Source: Spirochaetota bacterium
GTDB taxonomy: Bacteria > Spirochaetota > UBA4802 > UBA5368
Reading direction: 5' to 3'
DNA: 53,852 nucleotides
NCBI GenBank assembly: GCA_025457965.1
Contig: JALOTJ010000003.1
Location: 1-53,852, forward strand
The notes beneath the pieces are model-generated. The model ran no database searches. It was not told the DNA's origin and worked only from the letters and a program-made list of their open reading frames with translations. The position numbers and the translations under genes were made by a program. This document shows, one piece after another, positions 45,325 through 53,852 of this stretch (positions are counted from its first letter, which is position 1; each line of letters begins with the position of its first letter).

Positions 45325-47394
45325 ATGGAAGATAATACATCCCGGGTGCAGTATATACGCAAAAGGGATGGGCGTATTCTTCCCTTCGACGCCGAGAAGA
45401 TTACCGACGCCATATTCAAGGCGGCGAAGGCGGTCGGCGGGAGCAATCGGGAGACGGCGCAGTCGGTATGCGATTCCGTGGTCGGCATCCTCGATATACT
45501 GCACTATAAAGAAGGCAGAACACCAACGGTTGAAAACGTCCAGGACCTCGTCGAGAAGATGCTCATTGAACGGGGCCATGCACGGGTCGCGAAAGCGTTC
45601 ATACTCTACCGGGAACAGCACCGCAAGATCCGCGAGGGCAAGGACCTCCTCAACGAGGGCATACAGCTTATCGAGCAGTACCTCGACCGCTCCGACTGGC
45701 GCGTCAACGAAAACAGCAACATGAGTTATTCCCTTCAGGGGCTCAACAACCACATCGCCTCGGCGATCACCGCCAAGTACTGGCTCGAGCGTCTGTATCC
45801 GCCGGAGATACGCGGTGCTCATGTATCATGCGATTTCCATCTTCACGACCTCGGCCTGCTGTCCGCGTACTGCGTAGGGTGGGACCTCAGGGACCTGTTG
45901 CTCCGGGGATTCGGGGGCGTTCCTGGCAAAGTGGAAAGCCGCCCGGCGAAACATTTTCGCAGCGCGCTCGGCCAGGTCGTAAATTTCTTCTACACCCTGC
46001 AGGGGGAATCGGCCGGCGCACAGGCCTTCGCGAACTTCGACACCTATCTCGCGCCGTATATCTTCTATGACCGGCTTACTGAGTCCGAGGTGAAGCAGTG
46101 CCTGCAGGAGTTCGTATTTAATATGAACATACCGACCCGGGTCGGTTTCCAGACGCCTTTTACCAATGTGACGCTTGACCTCAAGGTCCCCCCGGCGATT
46201 GGCGAGGAGTATGTGGTTATAGGCGGAGAGATCCGCGACAGGAAATACGCGGAGTTTCAGGAGGAGATGAACGTTTTCAACGTGGCGTTCGCGGAATGCC
46301 TGCTCGAGGGTGACGCGCGAAACCGCATTTTCACTTTTCCAATACCGACCTATAACATCACCGCTGACTTCGACTGGGAGAACCCGGCGCACGACCGCCT
46401 GTGGGAGATGACGGCGAAATACGGCATTCCCTATTTCGCCAATTTCGTCAACTCCGACATGGATCCCGAGGACGCGCGCTCCATGTGCTGCCGGTTGAGG
46501 CTCGACAACCGCGAGCTTAGAAGTCGTGGCGGGGGGCTCTTCGGGGCTAACCCCCTTACCGGAAGTATCGGTGTGGTGACCATCAACATGCCCAGGCTCG
46601 GGTATCTGGCAAATGATGAAACGGAGTTTTTCGAACGGCTCGCCCACCTCATGGACCTCGCGAAGGATTCGCTCGAGATAAAGCGGAAGGTTCTCGAGAA
46701 CTTCACCCTGAGCAACCTGTATCCCTATACAAGGGTATATCTCTCGGACATCTACGAGCGAAACGGCCGCTACTGGCTGAACCATTTCTCGACGATCGGC
46801 CTGGTCGGGATGAACGAGACCTGCGTCAATCTGCTCGGAAGCGATATCTCAACGCCCGAGGGCAAGGAGTTTACCATACGCGTGCTCGACTTCATGAGGG
46901 AGCGCATTAGGGGATATCAGGAGGCCACCGGGAACCTCTACAACCTGGAGGCGACGCCAGCCGAGGGGGTGAGCTATCGTTTCGCGAAGCACGACAAGGC
47001 CGCGTATCCGGAGATTAAATCGGCGGGAATGAACGAGCCGTATTACACCAACTCGGTGCACCTCCCCGTCGGGCACACGGACGATATCTTCGACGCGCTG
47101 GACCACCAGGACGAACTGCAGACGCGCTTTACCGGCGGTACGGTTGTGCACGGGTTCATCGGCGAAAAGATCGACGACCCGCAGATGGTCAAGCACCTGG
47201 TGCGCCGGATCGCCGAAAACTATTCGCTGCCCTATTTTACCATCACCCCGACGTTCAGCATTTGCCCGGTGCACGGATATATTGCCGGCGCCCACAGGTT
47301 CTGCCCCCACGAGCACACCGAGGAGGAACTGGAGAAATTCGGCGTTGAGATTACGGCCAGAGATGCCGATTATAATAAAAAGATAGCCATGTAA
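45325..47394 (+). CDS. nrdD: Anaerobic ribonucleoside-triphosphate reductase, lacking the glycyl-radical tail
   Basis: A 689-residue class III reductase, which makes deoxynucleoside triphosphates without oxygen. An N-terminal ATP cone (about 8-95; YIRKRDGRILPFDAEKI) is followed by the barrel. The region MNETCVNLLG (cysteine 500) fits the thiyl-radical site and the C-terminal CPVHGYIAGAHRFCPHEH (from cysteine 647) the metal-binding region. The protein stops at TAA 47392-47394 without the glycyl-radical motif, which is encoded by the next small gene in a different frame. GGAG precedes ATG 45325. First gene of the nrdD-tail-nrdG unit. Confidence 0.9.
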   Translation: MEDNTSRVQYIRKRDGRILPFDAEKITDAIFKAAKAVGGSNRETAQSVCDSVVGILDILHYKEGRTPTVENVQDLVEKMLIERGHARVAKAFILYREQHRKIREGKDLLNEGIQLIEQYLDRSDWRVNENSNMSYSLQGLNNHIASAITAKYWLERLYPPEIRGAHVSCDFHLHDLGLLSAYCVGWDLRDLLLRGFGGVPGKVESRPAKHFRSALGQVVNFFYTLQGESAGAQAFANFDTYLAPYIFYDRLTESEVKQCLQEFVFNMNIPTRVGFQTPFTNVTLDLKVPPAIGEEYVVIGGEIRDRKYAEFQEEMNVFNVAFAECLLEGDARNRIFTFPIPTYNITADFDWENPAHDRLWEMTAKYGIPYFANFVNSDMDPEDARSMCCRLRLDNRELRSRGGGLFGANPLTGSIGVVTINMPRLGYLANDETEFFERLAHLMDLAKDSLEIKRKVLENFTLSNLYPYTRVYLSDIYERNGRYWLNHFSTIGLVGMNETCVNLLGSDISTPEGKEFTIRVLDFMRERIRGYQEATGNLYNLEATPAEGVSYRFAKHDKAAYPEIKSAGMNEPYYTNSVHLPVGHTDDIFDALDHQDELQTRFTGGTVVHGFIGEKIDDPQMVKHLVRRIAENYSLPYFTITPTFSICPVHGYIAGAHRFCPHEHTEEELEKFGVEITARDADYNKKIAM

Positions 47395-47410
47395 CAGGAG
47401 AAATAGAAAT

Positions 47411-47608
47411 ATGAAGAAAGACAGGCAGATCCCCGTTGAGGTCTACTCCCGGGTAGTCGGGTATTTCAGGCCGGTAAACCAGTGGAATAAAGGGAAACGG
47501 GAGGAGTTCAACGAGAGGAGGGAGTTTTCCCTCAAGGAAGTCAAAGAAGCGTGCATATATGAATATAAAGGGAATTCACAAAACCTCGCTGATCGACTTT
47601 CCCGGTAG
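47411..47608 (+). CDS. Separate glycyl-radical domain of anaerobic ribonucleotide reductase
   Basis: A 65-residue protein. Residues 10-38 (VYSRVVGYFRPVNQWNKG then REEFNERREF) match the glycyl-radical C-terminus of class III reductases, with glycine 17 as the radical site. The NrdD gene ends 16 bases upstream in another frame, and CAGGAG precedes ATG 47411, so it looks like an independently translated subunit. The end overlaps nrdG by 50 bases. A frameshift error cannot be excluded, but the ribosome-binding site and fresh start argue for a real split. Confidence 0.8.
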   Translation: MKKDRQIPVEVYSRVVGYFRPVNQWNKGKREEFNERREFSLKEVKEACIYEYKGNSQNLADRLSR

Positions 47609-48254
47609 AATCTGCTCGGTTTTCTTTACCGGGGGGTGCAACCTCCGGTGCGGATACTGCCATAATCCCGAGCTCGCCTGCAACAGCGGCTGCCTACGGT
47701 CGTATTCAAACGACGAGGCGCTCGGCTTTATTAAAAAGCGCCGGGGCGTTATCGACGGCGTGACCATCTCGGGCGGTGAGCCCACCATCTCGGGAAATCT
47801 GGAATCGTTTATCGGGGCCGTCAAGGAAATGTCCATGGCGGTGAAGATCGACACCAACGGTCTCAATCCCGCCGTGGTGGCGCGCCTGGTCGACAGGGGG
47901 CTTGTCGATTATATCGCTATTGACATCAAGACATCGCCGGGGAAGTACGATTTCGTTGTGGGACGGCACGTCGATTTTTCGCGCGTGATTGAGACGGTCG
48001 AAACGGTAAAAAGTTCAGGGCTGGAGTATGAGCTTCGCACCACCTGCATCCCGAAGTACGTGACGCTCGAAGACTTCGGTAGCATCAGCGCCGCGCTCGG
48101 CCGCGTGAAAAGGTATTACCTGCAGCAGTTCGTGGCCGATGTCACCCTGGACGAGTCCTTCCAGGATCTAAGGCCATATCCCGTCGCAACGCTCCTCGGT
48201 TTTCGAGAATATGTCTCCACCTTCGCAGACCTGTGCGAACTTCGCGGCGTTTGA
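47559..48254 (+). CDS. nrdG: Anaerobic ribonucleotide reductase activase (radical SAM)
   Basis: A 231-residue radical-SAM enzyme with the CxxxCxxC cluster in GGCNLRCGYCHNPELA and the SAM-binding SGGEPT. It cleaves S-adenosylmethionine to place the radical on the glycine of the reductase. Its target would be the separate glycyl domain encoded immediately upstream, whose gene overlaps it by 50 bases. The N-terminus IKGIHKTSLIDFPG is typical of this activase group. ATG 47559. Confidence 0.9.
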   Translation: MNIKGIHKTSLIDFPGRICSVFFTGGCNLRCGYCHNPELACNSGCLRSYSNDEALGFIKKRRGVIDGVTISGGEPTISGNLESFIGAVKEMSMAVKIDTNGLNPAVVARLVDRGLVDYIAIDIKTSPGKYDFVVGRHVDFSRVIETVETVKSSGLEYELRTTCIPKYVTLEDFGSISAALGRVKRYYLQQFVADVTLDESFQDLRPYPVATLLGFREYVSTFADLCELRGV

Positions 48255-48341
48255 AAGGCCGGCCGCGCAGCGAATCGATCGGCGCTCGGCGTCTCGTGCG
48301 CGGGCGCCGTTCGGTCAGATTGAACCCCCGGTGATAATCAC

Positions 48342-49307
48342 GTGAGTACATTTAAAAGAACAGCGGTACTCGTTTTTCTCTTCATGATCGTTTTACTCCC
48401 GTTCTCCGCTTCCGGCGCCGGTGCACAGCCTGAAGCCATGCCGGCGCGGTGTTCGCTCTGGCTCGATGTCTATACCGGCGAGCCGGTATCGTTCGATTCG
48501 ATGATCGAGGATTGTTTGAAGGCCGGTGTGATATACATCGGCGAGCGGCACAGCCTGAAACGCCATCACGATATGCAGCGGTCGTTTATCGAGGCGCTCT
48601 CGCTGAAAGACAGGACGCCGCTGCTCGGAATCGAGCAGATGGAGTCGTACAACCAGCCCGCGCTTGATCGCTTCAATCGCGGGGAGATCGATTTCGACCG
48701 GCTTGCCGCCGAAACTGACTGGGCGCGGCGGTGGAGCAATTACGGCGATTATCGTGATGTTATGGAGGCCTGCAGGAAGGCCGGGGGATCGGTGCTCGCT
48801 CTCAACGCGCGCGCAGAGGTGGTCCGTGCCGTCGCCCGCGCCGGGCTTACCGCGCTGGGTGAGCGTGAGCGCACCGAACTGCCCGCGGAAATAGATCTTG
48901 AAAATAAGGAACACGAGCGATTGCTGGGTATGATGCTTCCGGTGCACGCGTTCATCAACGGAGAGGGGCTTCGCCGAATGTATGAAGCTCAGGTCGTCCG
49001 CGATGAGAAAATGGCCGACGTGCTTTCGGAAAGGCTTTTAAAGAAAGACTCCGCCGGGGAAAATTCGATCGTTGTCGTCATCGGGGGCGCGGCACATTTC
49101 GCTTATGGACTCGGAGTGCCCTCACGGGTGGGCCGCCGGGTTCCGGGCATCCGAAAGCGCATCATCATCCTTTCCGAAAGCGGAGACCTGCGCCCGGACG
49201 AGGGTGAGCGGATGATGACGCGTGAAACCGGCATCACCCACGAGGGCCTGAAATTCATCACCGGACCGATTGCCGATTATATCCACATTATCGAAAGGGC
49301 GAGGTGA
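48342..49307 (+). CDS. ChaN-like (DUF399) secreted haem-binding protein
   Basis: A 321-residue protein with a signal peptide (about 1-27). YIGERHSLKRHHDM matches the G-E-x-H motif of the ChaN/EreA-like family, whose members bind haem or act as esterase-like proteins. Further landmarks are LGIEQMESYNQPALDRF and VVVIGGAAHFAYGLGVP. The start is GTG 48342; no strong ribosome-binding site is visible. The stop overlaps the GTG start of the next gene (GTGA), so the two are coupled. Confidence 0.75.
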   Translation: MSTFKRTAVLVFLFMIVLLPFSASGAGAQPEAMPARCSLWLDVYTGEPVSFDSMIEDCLKAGVIYIGERHSLKRHHDMQRSFIEALSLKDRTPLLGIEQMESYNQPALDRFNRGEIDFDRLAAETDWARRWSNYGDYRDVMEACRKAGGSVLALNARAEVVRAVARAGLTALGERERTELPAEIDLENKEHERLLGMMLPVHAFINGEGLRRMYEAQVVRDEKMADVLSERLLKKDSAGENSIVVVIGGAAHFAYGLGVPSRVGRRVPGIRKRIIILSESGDLRPDEGERMMTRETGITHEGLKFITGPIADYIHIIERAR

Positions 49308-50104
49308 GCCTCGTTTCCATGAGATCGCGAAGAATGGCGTATCAGTGCGCGCTTGTGATGGGCGTTTTTATTGCGGCGGGAAGCGCGGACTGCGGCGCTG
49401 AAATCGTCTCGGGACAGTATGGCGGCATCGTACCTGAAAAATACCTGACGGGCAGGTTCGATCCGGAAAAGGAAGAGGGATTTGTCGATTTGTCGACGCT
49501 TGGTATTCCGGTGAAGCATGATCGCCAGTTTCTTCGCCGTGAGGCCGCGGAGGCGCTGGCCGCGATGTTCCGCGATTTCAGAAAAGCCCACCCTTATCTT
49601 GAATTTCGTATACGGAGCTCGACCCGGAACTGGGGACGCCAGAAGACGATATGGGAAAGCAAGTGGTGCGGGACTACGCCGGTTGGAGGGGTGCGGCTCA
49701 ACGAAGTGATCAAGGACCCCGAAGCGCGGGCCCTGAAGATACTTGAGTTTTCCTCGATGCCCGGCACCTCGCGGCATCACTGGGGCACCGATTTCGATTT
49801 TCAGGAACTGGACAACCGTTATTACGAATCGGGCCCGGGGAAGGCTTTGTATCGCTGGCTTGTATCCAACGCGCAGTCGTACGGGTTCTGCCAGCCCTAT
49901 ACGTCTGCGCGTACCGGCGGCTACCTGGAAGAAAAATGGCACTGGTCGTATATGCCGCTGGCCGGGGGCTTTCTCGCCGAATGGATCCGTATTTTCAAAA
50001 AGTGTCCGGCATGCATTGCGGAAAACGACAGCTTCGCGGGATCAGATGCGGCGCTGCCGCTGGCATCCCTGTACATGGAGAACATTAACCCGGCCTGTCG
50101 GTAG
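49304..50104 (+). CDS. D-alanyl-D-alanine carboxypeptidase-like (VanY/M15) peptidase
   Basis: A 266-residue exported zinc peptidase. The metal site is visible as SRHHWGTDFDFQ and the C-terminal EEKWHWSYMP, in the order expected for M15 peptidases that trim peptidoglycan peptides. An N-terminal hydrophobic segment (about 11-30) predicts export. GTG 49304 overlaps the stop of the ChaN-like gene; ATG 49319 is an alternative with GAGGTGA before it. It converges on dsbD. Confidence 0.8.
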   Translation: MSLVSMRSRRMAYQCALVMGVFIAAGSADCGAEIVSGQYGGIVPEKYLTGRFDPEKEEGFVDLSTLGIPVKHDRQFLRREAAEALAAMFRDFRKAHPYLEFRIRSSTRNWGRQKTIWESKWCGTTPVGGVRLNEVIKDPEARALKILEFSSMPGTSRHHWGTDFDFQELDNRYYESGPGKALYRWLVSNAQSYGFCQPYTSARTGGYLEEKWHWSYMPLAGGFLAEWIRIFKKCPACIAENDSFAGSDAALPLASLYMENINPACR

Positions 50105-50138
50105 AAAGCATACCGCTTATAGACAAGCTGTCGCCGGT

Positions 50139-51992
50139 TCAGGGCGGCGATACGAGCCGAATCGCATCCAGCACGTTTTTCTTGCTGTAAAGATCCCGCA
50201 GACACACAGGTTCATTGAAATGTTTCCCGGGCGGAAACACCGCCAGAAACGGGATCGAGCGGCTGCCGAGCGCCCGCAGGAGATCCTGCGCTGCGGAATT
50301 TTCGCGTGTGAGGTCGGCCGTAAACAGCGTAATGGAATCTTCGTTTATGCGTGCCACGACATCCGGGGTGTAGAGGGATGTTTTCTCCACCAGTACGCAG
50401 TTTGGGCACCAGTCCGCGGTGAACTTTACGATCGATATCCTCCCCGCGTCCCTGTTCGCCTCCAATGCTTCCATGGAAAAGTCTGCCTGTGAGGCTACCA
50501 CGACCTGCTTATCCCCGCCTTCGAATGCCTCGAACGAAAGCCAGTATCCGGTGGCGACAATCAAAACAAGCGCCGCGATGGAGACGGCCCTGGTCCTCGC
50601 GCTTCTCGCAATGTTTCCGAAGCGCCCGTACTGCCAGAGTCCGATTGCGAGCAGGAGGAGAAACCACAAGGCCGGCATGACAGTGTCGATGTTGAGGATG
50701 CCCACCAGGTAGACGGTGGTGCCGAGCAGGAGGAAGCCCATAATCTGTTCGAAGACGATCATCCAGTCACCTGGACTGGGGACAAAACGAATAAGCCCGG
50801 GCGCGGCCGCGAGCATAAAATAGGGAAGGGCCATGCCGACGCCGATGCTCATAAAGATTGCAAATATAACCGGGGGCGGCTGGGTGAACGCGAAAGCGAG
50901 CGTCCCGCCGAGGAACGGTCCGCTGCAGGGCGTGGCGAGCAGCGTGGCGAGTATTCCCTTGACATAGGAATCGACGAAGGGATTGCCGATCTCACGCGAG
51001 GCCCGCGATGCGAACGAGGGCACGCCGAGCGTGAAAACTCCAAGGAGCGAAAGCCCCATGGCGAAGATTACCGCGATCATACCGACGAGGAAGAGGCGCT
51101 TCTGAAAGAGCTCGCCCCAGTTGTAGCCAAGAAACGAGCCGAGCGCGGCCAGCACAGCGAAGCTGGTGAGAATGCCGAAGGAAAAGAGAAGGCCAAGTTT
51201 AATCAGGGTACCGCGCTGTTCGCCGGCGTGTCGCACGAATCCCATGAGCTTCAGGCTTACCACCGGAAGCACGCATGGCATAAAATTGAGGATCAGCCCC
51301 GCGATGAGGCCGAAGAGCACGGCCTGAATGATACCCGAGACGCTGCCCTCCGCAACGTAGCGAGGCGTGAACTGGGTGACAAAACGCGGGTCTTTGTCCG
51401 AGTCGGCCGGTGGCGTGCCGTCGGTTCTTGAATCCAGTCCGTCAGAAGAGAATATCGTATACCGCGCCTGGATATCCGCGGAAAATTTTACGGTGGCGGG
51501 TCCGGGAGAAAGCACTTTTATCTCATGGGGAATTTCCATCATCTGAGGCATGCAGGCACCGTGAGTACACAGAAGCGCCTCAATCATTATTTTTATTGAG
51601 TGCGGTGACGGTTTTACATCCGGATCCACATCGAACGGGATAAGAATACTGGTTGCGTTTTCGTATATCCATACAAAGTCTTTTTCGCCGGTGGCCGTAT
51701 ACCGCCTGGCGGGAAGAAAACGGGCGGGATGGAACGTAAACCCCGCGACTGGAGCCACGTGCACCGTGGTCGGTTTCCCGATCCCCGGCCCCTTGGGGTT
51801 TCCGTAGATGTAGGAGTCCCGGGGAATCGTTAATTTAAGTATGAAATAACCGCTGCTGCCGACGGTGATTGCGGTCTGCTTTTCGGCGAGATGTGCGTCC
51901 ATGTCGGAAAAGGCCCACGCCGGGGAAAGCGGAGAAATGATAAGCGCCAGAAGCGCCGCCCTTATGGCAAATCCGGAAAACAGTCGTGTCAT
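50139..51992 (-). CDS. dsbD: Thiol:disulfide interchange protein DsbD
   Basis: A 617-residue membrane protein. A signal peptide (about 1-28) and N-terminal Ig-like domain (with CTHGACMPQ) face the periplasm. About eight membrane helices follow, with the conserved cysteines in NFMPCVLPVV and ATPCSGPF. A C-terminal thioredoxin-like domain has ADWCPNC. DsbD carries electrons from cytoplasmic thioredoxin to the envelope, which fits the nearby c-type cytochrome production in this organism. ATG 51992, with GAGGAAG before it; an upstream in-frame ATG at 52052 is less likely. Confidence 0.9.
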   Translation of the reverse strand: MTRLFSGFAIRAALLALIISPLSPAWAFSDMDAHLAEKQTAITVGSSGYFILKLTIPRDSYIYGNPKGPGIGKPTTVHVAPVAGFTFHPARFLPARRYTATGEKDFVWIYENATSILIPFDVDPDVKPSPHSIKIMIEALLCTHGACMPQMMEIPHEIKVLSPGPATVKFSADIQARYTIFSSDGLDSRTDGTPPADSDKDPRFVTQFTPRYVAEGSVSGIIQAVLFGLIAGLILNFMPCVLPVVSLKLMGFVRHAGEQRGTLIKLGLLFSFGILTSFAVLAALGSFLGYNWGELFQKRLFLVGMIAVIFAMGLSLLGVFTLGVPSFASRASREIGNPFVDSYVKGILATLLATPCSGPFLGGTLAFAFTQPPPVIFAIFMSIGVGMALPYFMLAAAPGLIRFVPSPGDWMIVFEQIMGFLLLGTTVYLVGILNIDTVMPALWFLLLLAIGLWQYGRFGNIARSARTRAVSIAALVLIVATGYWLSFEAFEGGDKQVVVASQADFSMEALEANRDAGRISIVKFTADWCPNCVLVEKTSLYTPDVVARINEDSITLFTADLTRENSAAQDLLRALGSRSIPFLAVFPPGKHFNEPVCLRDLYSKKNVLDAIRLVSPP

Positions 51993-52165
51993 CGAACTTC
52001 CTCGGATAATCGTATCGGACAGCAAACCATGATGCGATCGTACGGAAAGCATGAATATTATTCAAGTGGAAACTGCGCGGAAAGCCCGGTTTCTGCGCAG
52101 TCTCCAGAAAGCACGTGCAAGGAAATAACTTTGACAGGAGTACGATACGGGCATAGGATATTCCG

Positions 52166-52498
52166 GTGAGCGGGAACAATGAGTATCACGGCGGGGTAGA
52201 ATGCCTGCGGTGCGGCACCTGCTGTCTTGCCGATATGGTCGCCTGTGCGAGCGTGGAGGATGTTGAGCTGTGGAAGCGGGCCGGGCGGGACGACATTCTG
52301 CATATCATCGATAACGAACGGGCGGTCTGGATGGGGGACCACCTCGTATCGGCGATTGACGGCAGGGAGCTCCATCACTGTCCGTTCCTCGAATGGGTAA
52401 ACGGCTGTTGCTCCTGCACCATCTACGATGTTAGGCCACGGGTGTGCGCGGAGTATCGACCCGGCTCGTCTCAAATATGCCCGCAGTTCAAAAAATGA
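52166..52498 (+). CDS. YkgJ-family cysteine-cluster protein
   Basis: A 110-residue protein with the CLRCGTCC cluster near the N-terminus and a second set, CPFLEWVNGCCSCTIYDVRPRVC. These define the YkgJ/FliB-type family, thought to bind zinc or an Fe-S cluster. Function unknown. The start is GTG 52166, AGGA about eight bases before. Confidence 0.75.
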   Translation: MSGNNEYHGGVECLRCGTCCLADMVACASVEDVELWKRAGRDDILHIIDNERAVWMGDHLVSAIDGRELHHCPFLEWVNGCCSCTIYDVRPRVCAEYRPGSSQICPQFKK

Positions 52499-52581
52499 CT
52501 TTACGGATATCCTCCGCTGATTTAGGGTACCGACTTGCACAGAATGTCTCAATTTGATCAAATTCGTTATGGGAAGTGCCG

Positions 52582-53532
52582 ATGAAAGGTCCTGGATCTG
52601 CGAGTCCCTACCAGGGGTGGGTCGTCAAGCTTATCATCATAAACGTGGTGGCGTACGTCTTCCAGATTTTTACCGCGTCAAACCAGACTGCGCATTCAAT
52701 GTCAGCGCTAACGTACTACCTCGGTCTTACGCCGTCTCTCGTCGTTGAGAAGGGCTTCATCTGGCAGGTCGTATCGTACATGTTTCTGCACAGCACCTCG
52801 GGGTTTTTTCACATCTTCTTCAATATGTACGCCGTGCTGATATTCGGCACCCCGATCGAACAGGAGTGGGGAAGCCGGAAATTCCTGGGGTATTATTTCT
52901 TTTGCGGCGCCGGCGCGGGTATTTCGATACTGGTAATCAACCTGATCTCGCAGGGGGGCGCCTATCACATCCCCACGATCGGGGCTTCTGGCGCCGTATT
53001 CGGTCTGTTGCTCGCATTCGGAATGTTGTATCCGAACGCCGAAATCCTGCTCTTCTTTTTCATCCCCATCAAGGCGAAGTACCTTGTCATACTTTACGGT
53101 CTGGTCGAGCTCTACCTTGAGCTCTTTGGCGGACACAGCAGCATCTCGCATGTCGGGCATCTCGGCGGGCTCTTCTTCGGTATCGTCTACTTCCTGGTGA
53201 CAAGAAGGAGCAGCCTCAAATTCCGCGCAAAAATTTTCGCGGCCAGAATGGAGAAGAAGGCCGCCGAAATAGTGCCGAAGATCGGCTCCACGGCGGCGGC
53301 GCAAGACGAGCGAGCGAAGCAGAAGGATCTCCTCGCCAGGCTCGGCAAGGGAGGGCCGGCCGCGCTGTCCGACGACGAGGTCCAGTACATCAAATTTCTC
53401 GCGATCATGAAGGACGGCGCCACCGCGCGTTGTGACAGCTCTGATTACAACATCGACGACGCGTACTGCGCAAACTGCGAAGACGCGGACGCTTGCTTCA
53501 TCCGCGAGGTGAAGCGCCACATGGAAAATTAA
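52582..53532 (+). CDS. Rhomboid-family intramembrane protease with cysteine-rich tail
   Basis: A 316-residue protein. Six membrane segments occupy about residues 10-210. The catalytic serine is in IGASGAVFG and the histidine in ISHVGHLGG; the FFHIFFNMYAV segment carries the conserved histidine-asparagine. A cytoplasmic C-terminal extension (about 215-316) ends in a four-cysteine cluster (ARC ... YCANC ... DACF). Rhomboids cleave membrane proteins within the bilayer. ATG 52582, with GGGAAG before it; GTG 52576 is an alternative. Confidence 0.85.
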   Translation: MKGPGSASPYQGWVVKLIIINVVAYVFQIFTASNQTAHSMSALTYYLGLTPSLVVEKGFIWQVVSYMFLHSTSGFFHIFFNMYAVLIFGTPIEQEWGSRKFLGYYFFCGAGAGISILVINLISQGGAYHIPTIGASGAVFGLLLAFGMLYPNAEILLFFFIPIKAKYLVILYGLVELYLELFGGHSSISHVGHLGGLFFGIVYFLVTRRSSLKFRAKIFAARMEKKAAEIVPKIGSTAAAQDERAKQKDLLARLGKGGPAALSDDEVQYIKFLAIMKDGATARCDSSDYNIDDAYCANCEDADACFIREVKRHMEN

Positions 53533-53743
53533 TCTTTACAATTTGATCTTTCGGTATATTCATTAACCGGCGGGGCACGACAGTGCTCCTGGACCGTTGT
53601 GTCGCCGGGTTCGCAGGAACTCGAATAGACATGTTGTAAAATCGAGAGTGCCATGGTTATTCCCTGCCGGCGGCGGGAGAAGAACCGGGGTTGCGCGGTT
53701 TCGCAACATCTCTAATTATTTATAAAGACAAAGGAGAATCAAA

Positions 53744-53852
53744 ATGGCAAAGCGAGTGTATCTTTTCGGAGGCAAGAAGGCCGATGGAAAGGCCGAAATG
53801 AAAAATCTCCTCGGAGGGAAGGGGGCCAATCTGGCCGAGATGTGCCAGATCG
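53744..53852 (+). CDS. ppdK: Pyruvate, phosphate dikinase (N-terminal part only)
   Basis: The window ends inside this gene. The 36 visible residues ([20 protein letters not shown], then [15 protein letters not shown]) match the start of pyruvate phosphate dikinase, where [11 protein letters not shown] is part of the nucleotide-binding domain. The enzyme interconverts pyruvate and phosphoenolpyruvate with ATP and phosphate. AAGGAG precedes ATG 53744. Confidence 0.85.
   Translation, partial: MAKRVYLFGGKKADGKAEMKNLLGGKGANLAEMCQI

Overview
The window is a gene-dense, GC-rich bacterial chromosome segment with about 43 supported protein genes, two tRNAs, several terminators and promoters, and no insertion sequence, phage, CRISPR array or rRNA that I could see. 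The organism is probably a free-living or sediment-type member of Spirochaetota. The evidence for this is circumstantial: a CarD-family regulator next to a membrane-anchored PIN/TRAM protein, several lipoproteins with relaxed lipoboxes, a divergent flagellin-like gene, and a mixed fatty-acid and anaerobic metabolism. A deltaproteobacterial-type lineage cannot be excluded without a phylogeny.

Layout. 1-4129: end of a possible outer-membrane protein, an inositol-monophosphatase-family enzyme, a thiolase and a carboxylesterase lipoprotein. 4709-10597: a lipoprotein with TPR repeats and a CHAT protease domain, a FecR-domain secreted protein and two unknown envelope proteins. 11001-14981: a PNPOx-fold flavin protein, a fusion of a degenerate metallophosphoesterase with a nucleotidyltransferase (minus strand), and a five-haem cytochrome c. 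15354-20501: a candidate tiny membrane-protein gene with its own promoter and operator, then a beta-oxidation operon (thiolase, FadJ-like fusion, acyl-CoA dehydrogenase). 20575-24875: a secreted protein, purA, tRNA-Lys, tRNA-Glu, an SGNH hydrolase and an SDR epimerase. 24885-32084: acetate kinase and sulfoacetaldehyde acetyltransferase (minus strand), divergent from a giant FAD/Fe-S oxidoreductase. 32577-41206: a sensor-like lipoprotein, then a minus-strand block with a malic-enzyme-like pseudoenzyme, an NADPH-FMN-reductase-like protein, PIN/TRAM, CarD, PBP1A, a small membrane protein and a DegQ-like protease. 41454-44901: an alpha/beta hydrolase, a hotdog thioesterase, a small lipoprotein, a flagellin-like protein with a chaperone-like partner, and a secreted protein. 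45325-48254: anaerobic ribonucleotide reductase, with its glycyl-radical tail in a separate small gene, and its activase. 48342-53852: a ChaN-like protein, a VanY-like peptidase, DsbD, a YkgJ-like protein, a rhomboid protease and the start of pyruvate phosphate dikinase.

How the genes fit together. The fad genes oxidise acyl-CoA to acetyl-CoA. Sulfoacetaldehyde acetyltransferase plus acetate kinase would turn a C2 sulfonate into acetate, sulfite and ATP by substrate-level phosphorylation. The oxygen-sensitive NrdD/NrdG pair, PPDK and multihaem cytochrome fit anaerobic or micro-oxic life. The best candidates for undescribed biology are the split glycyl-radical domain of NrdD, the flagellin-like/chaperone-like pair behind a near-consensus promoter, the 46-residue membrane protein with a perfect ribosome-binding site and palindromic operator, the lipid-anchored CHAT/FecR pair, and two apparent pseudoenzymes (metallophosphoesterase-nucleotidyltransferase and ACT-malic enzyme).
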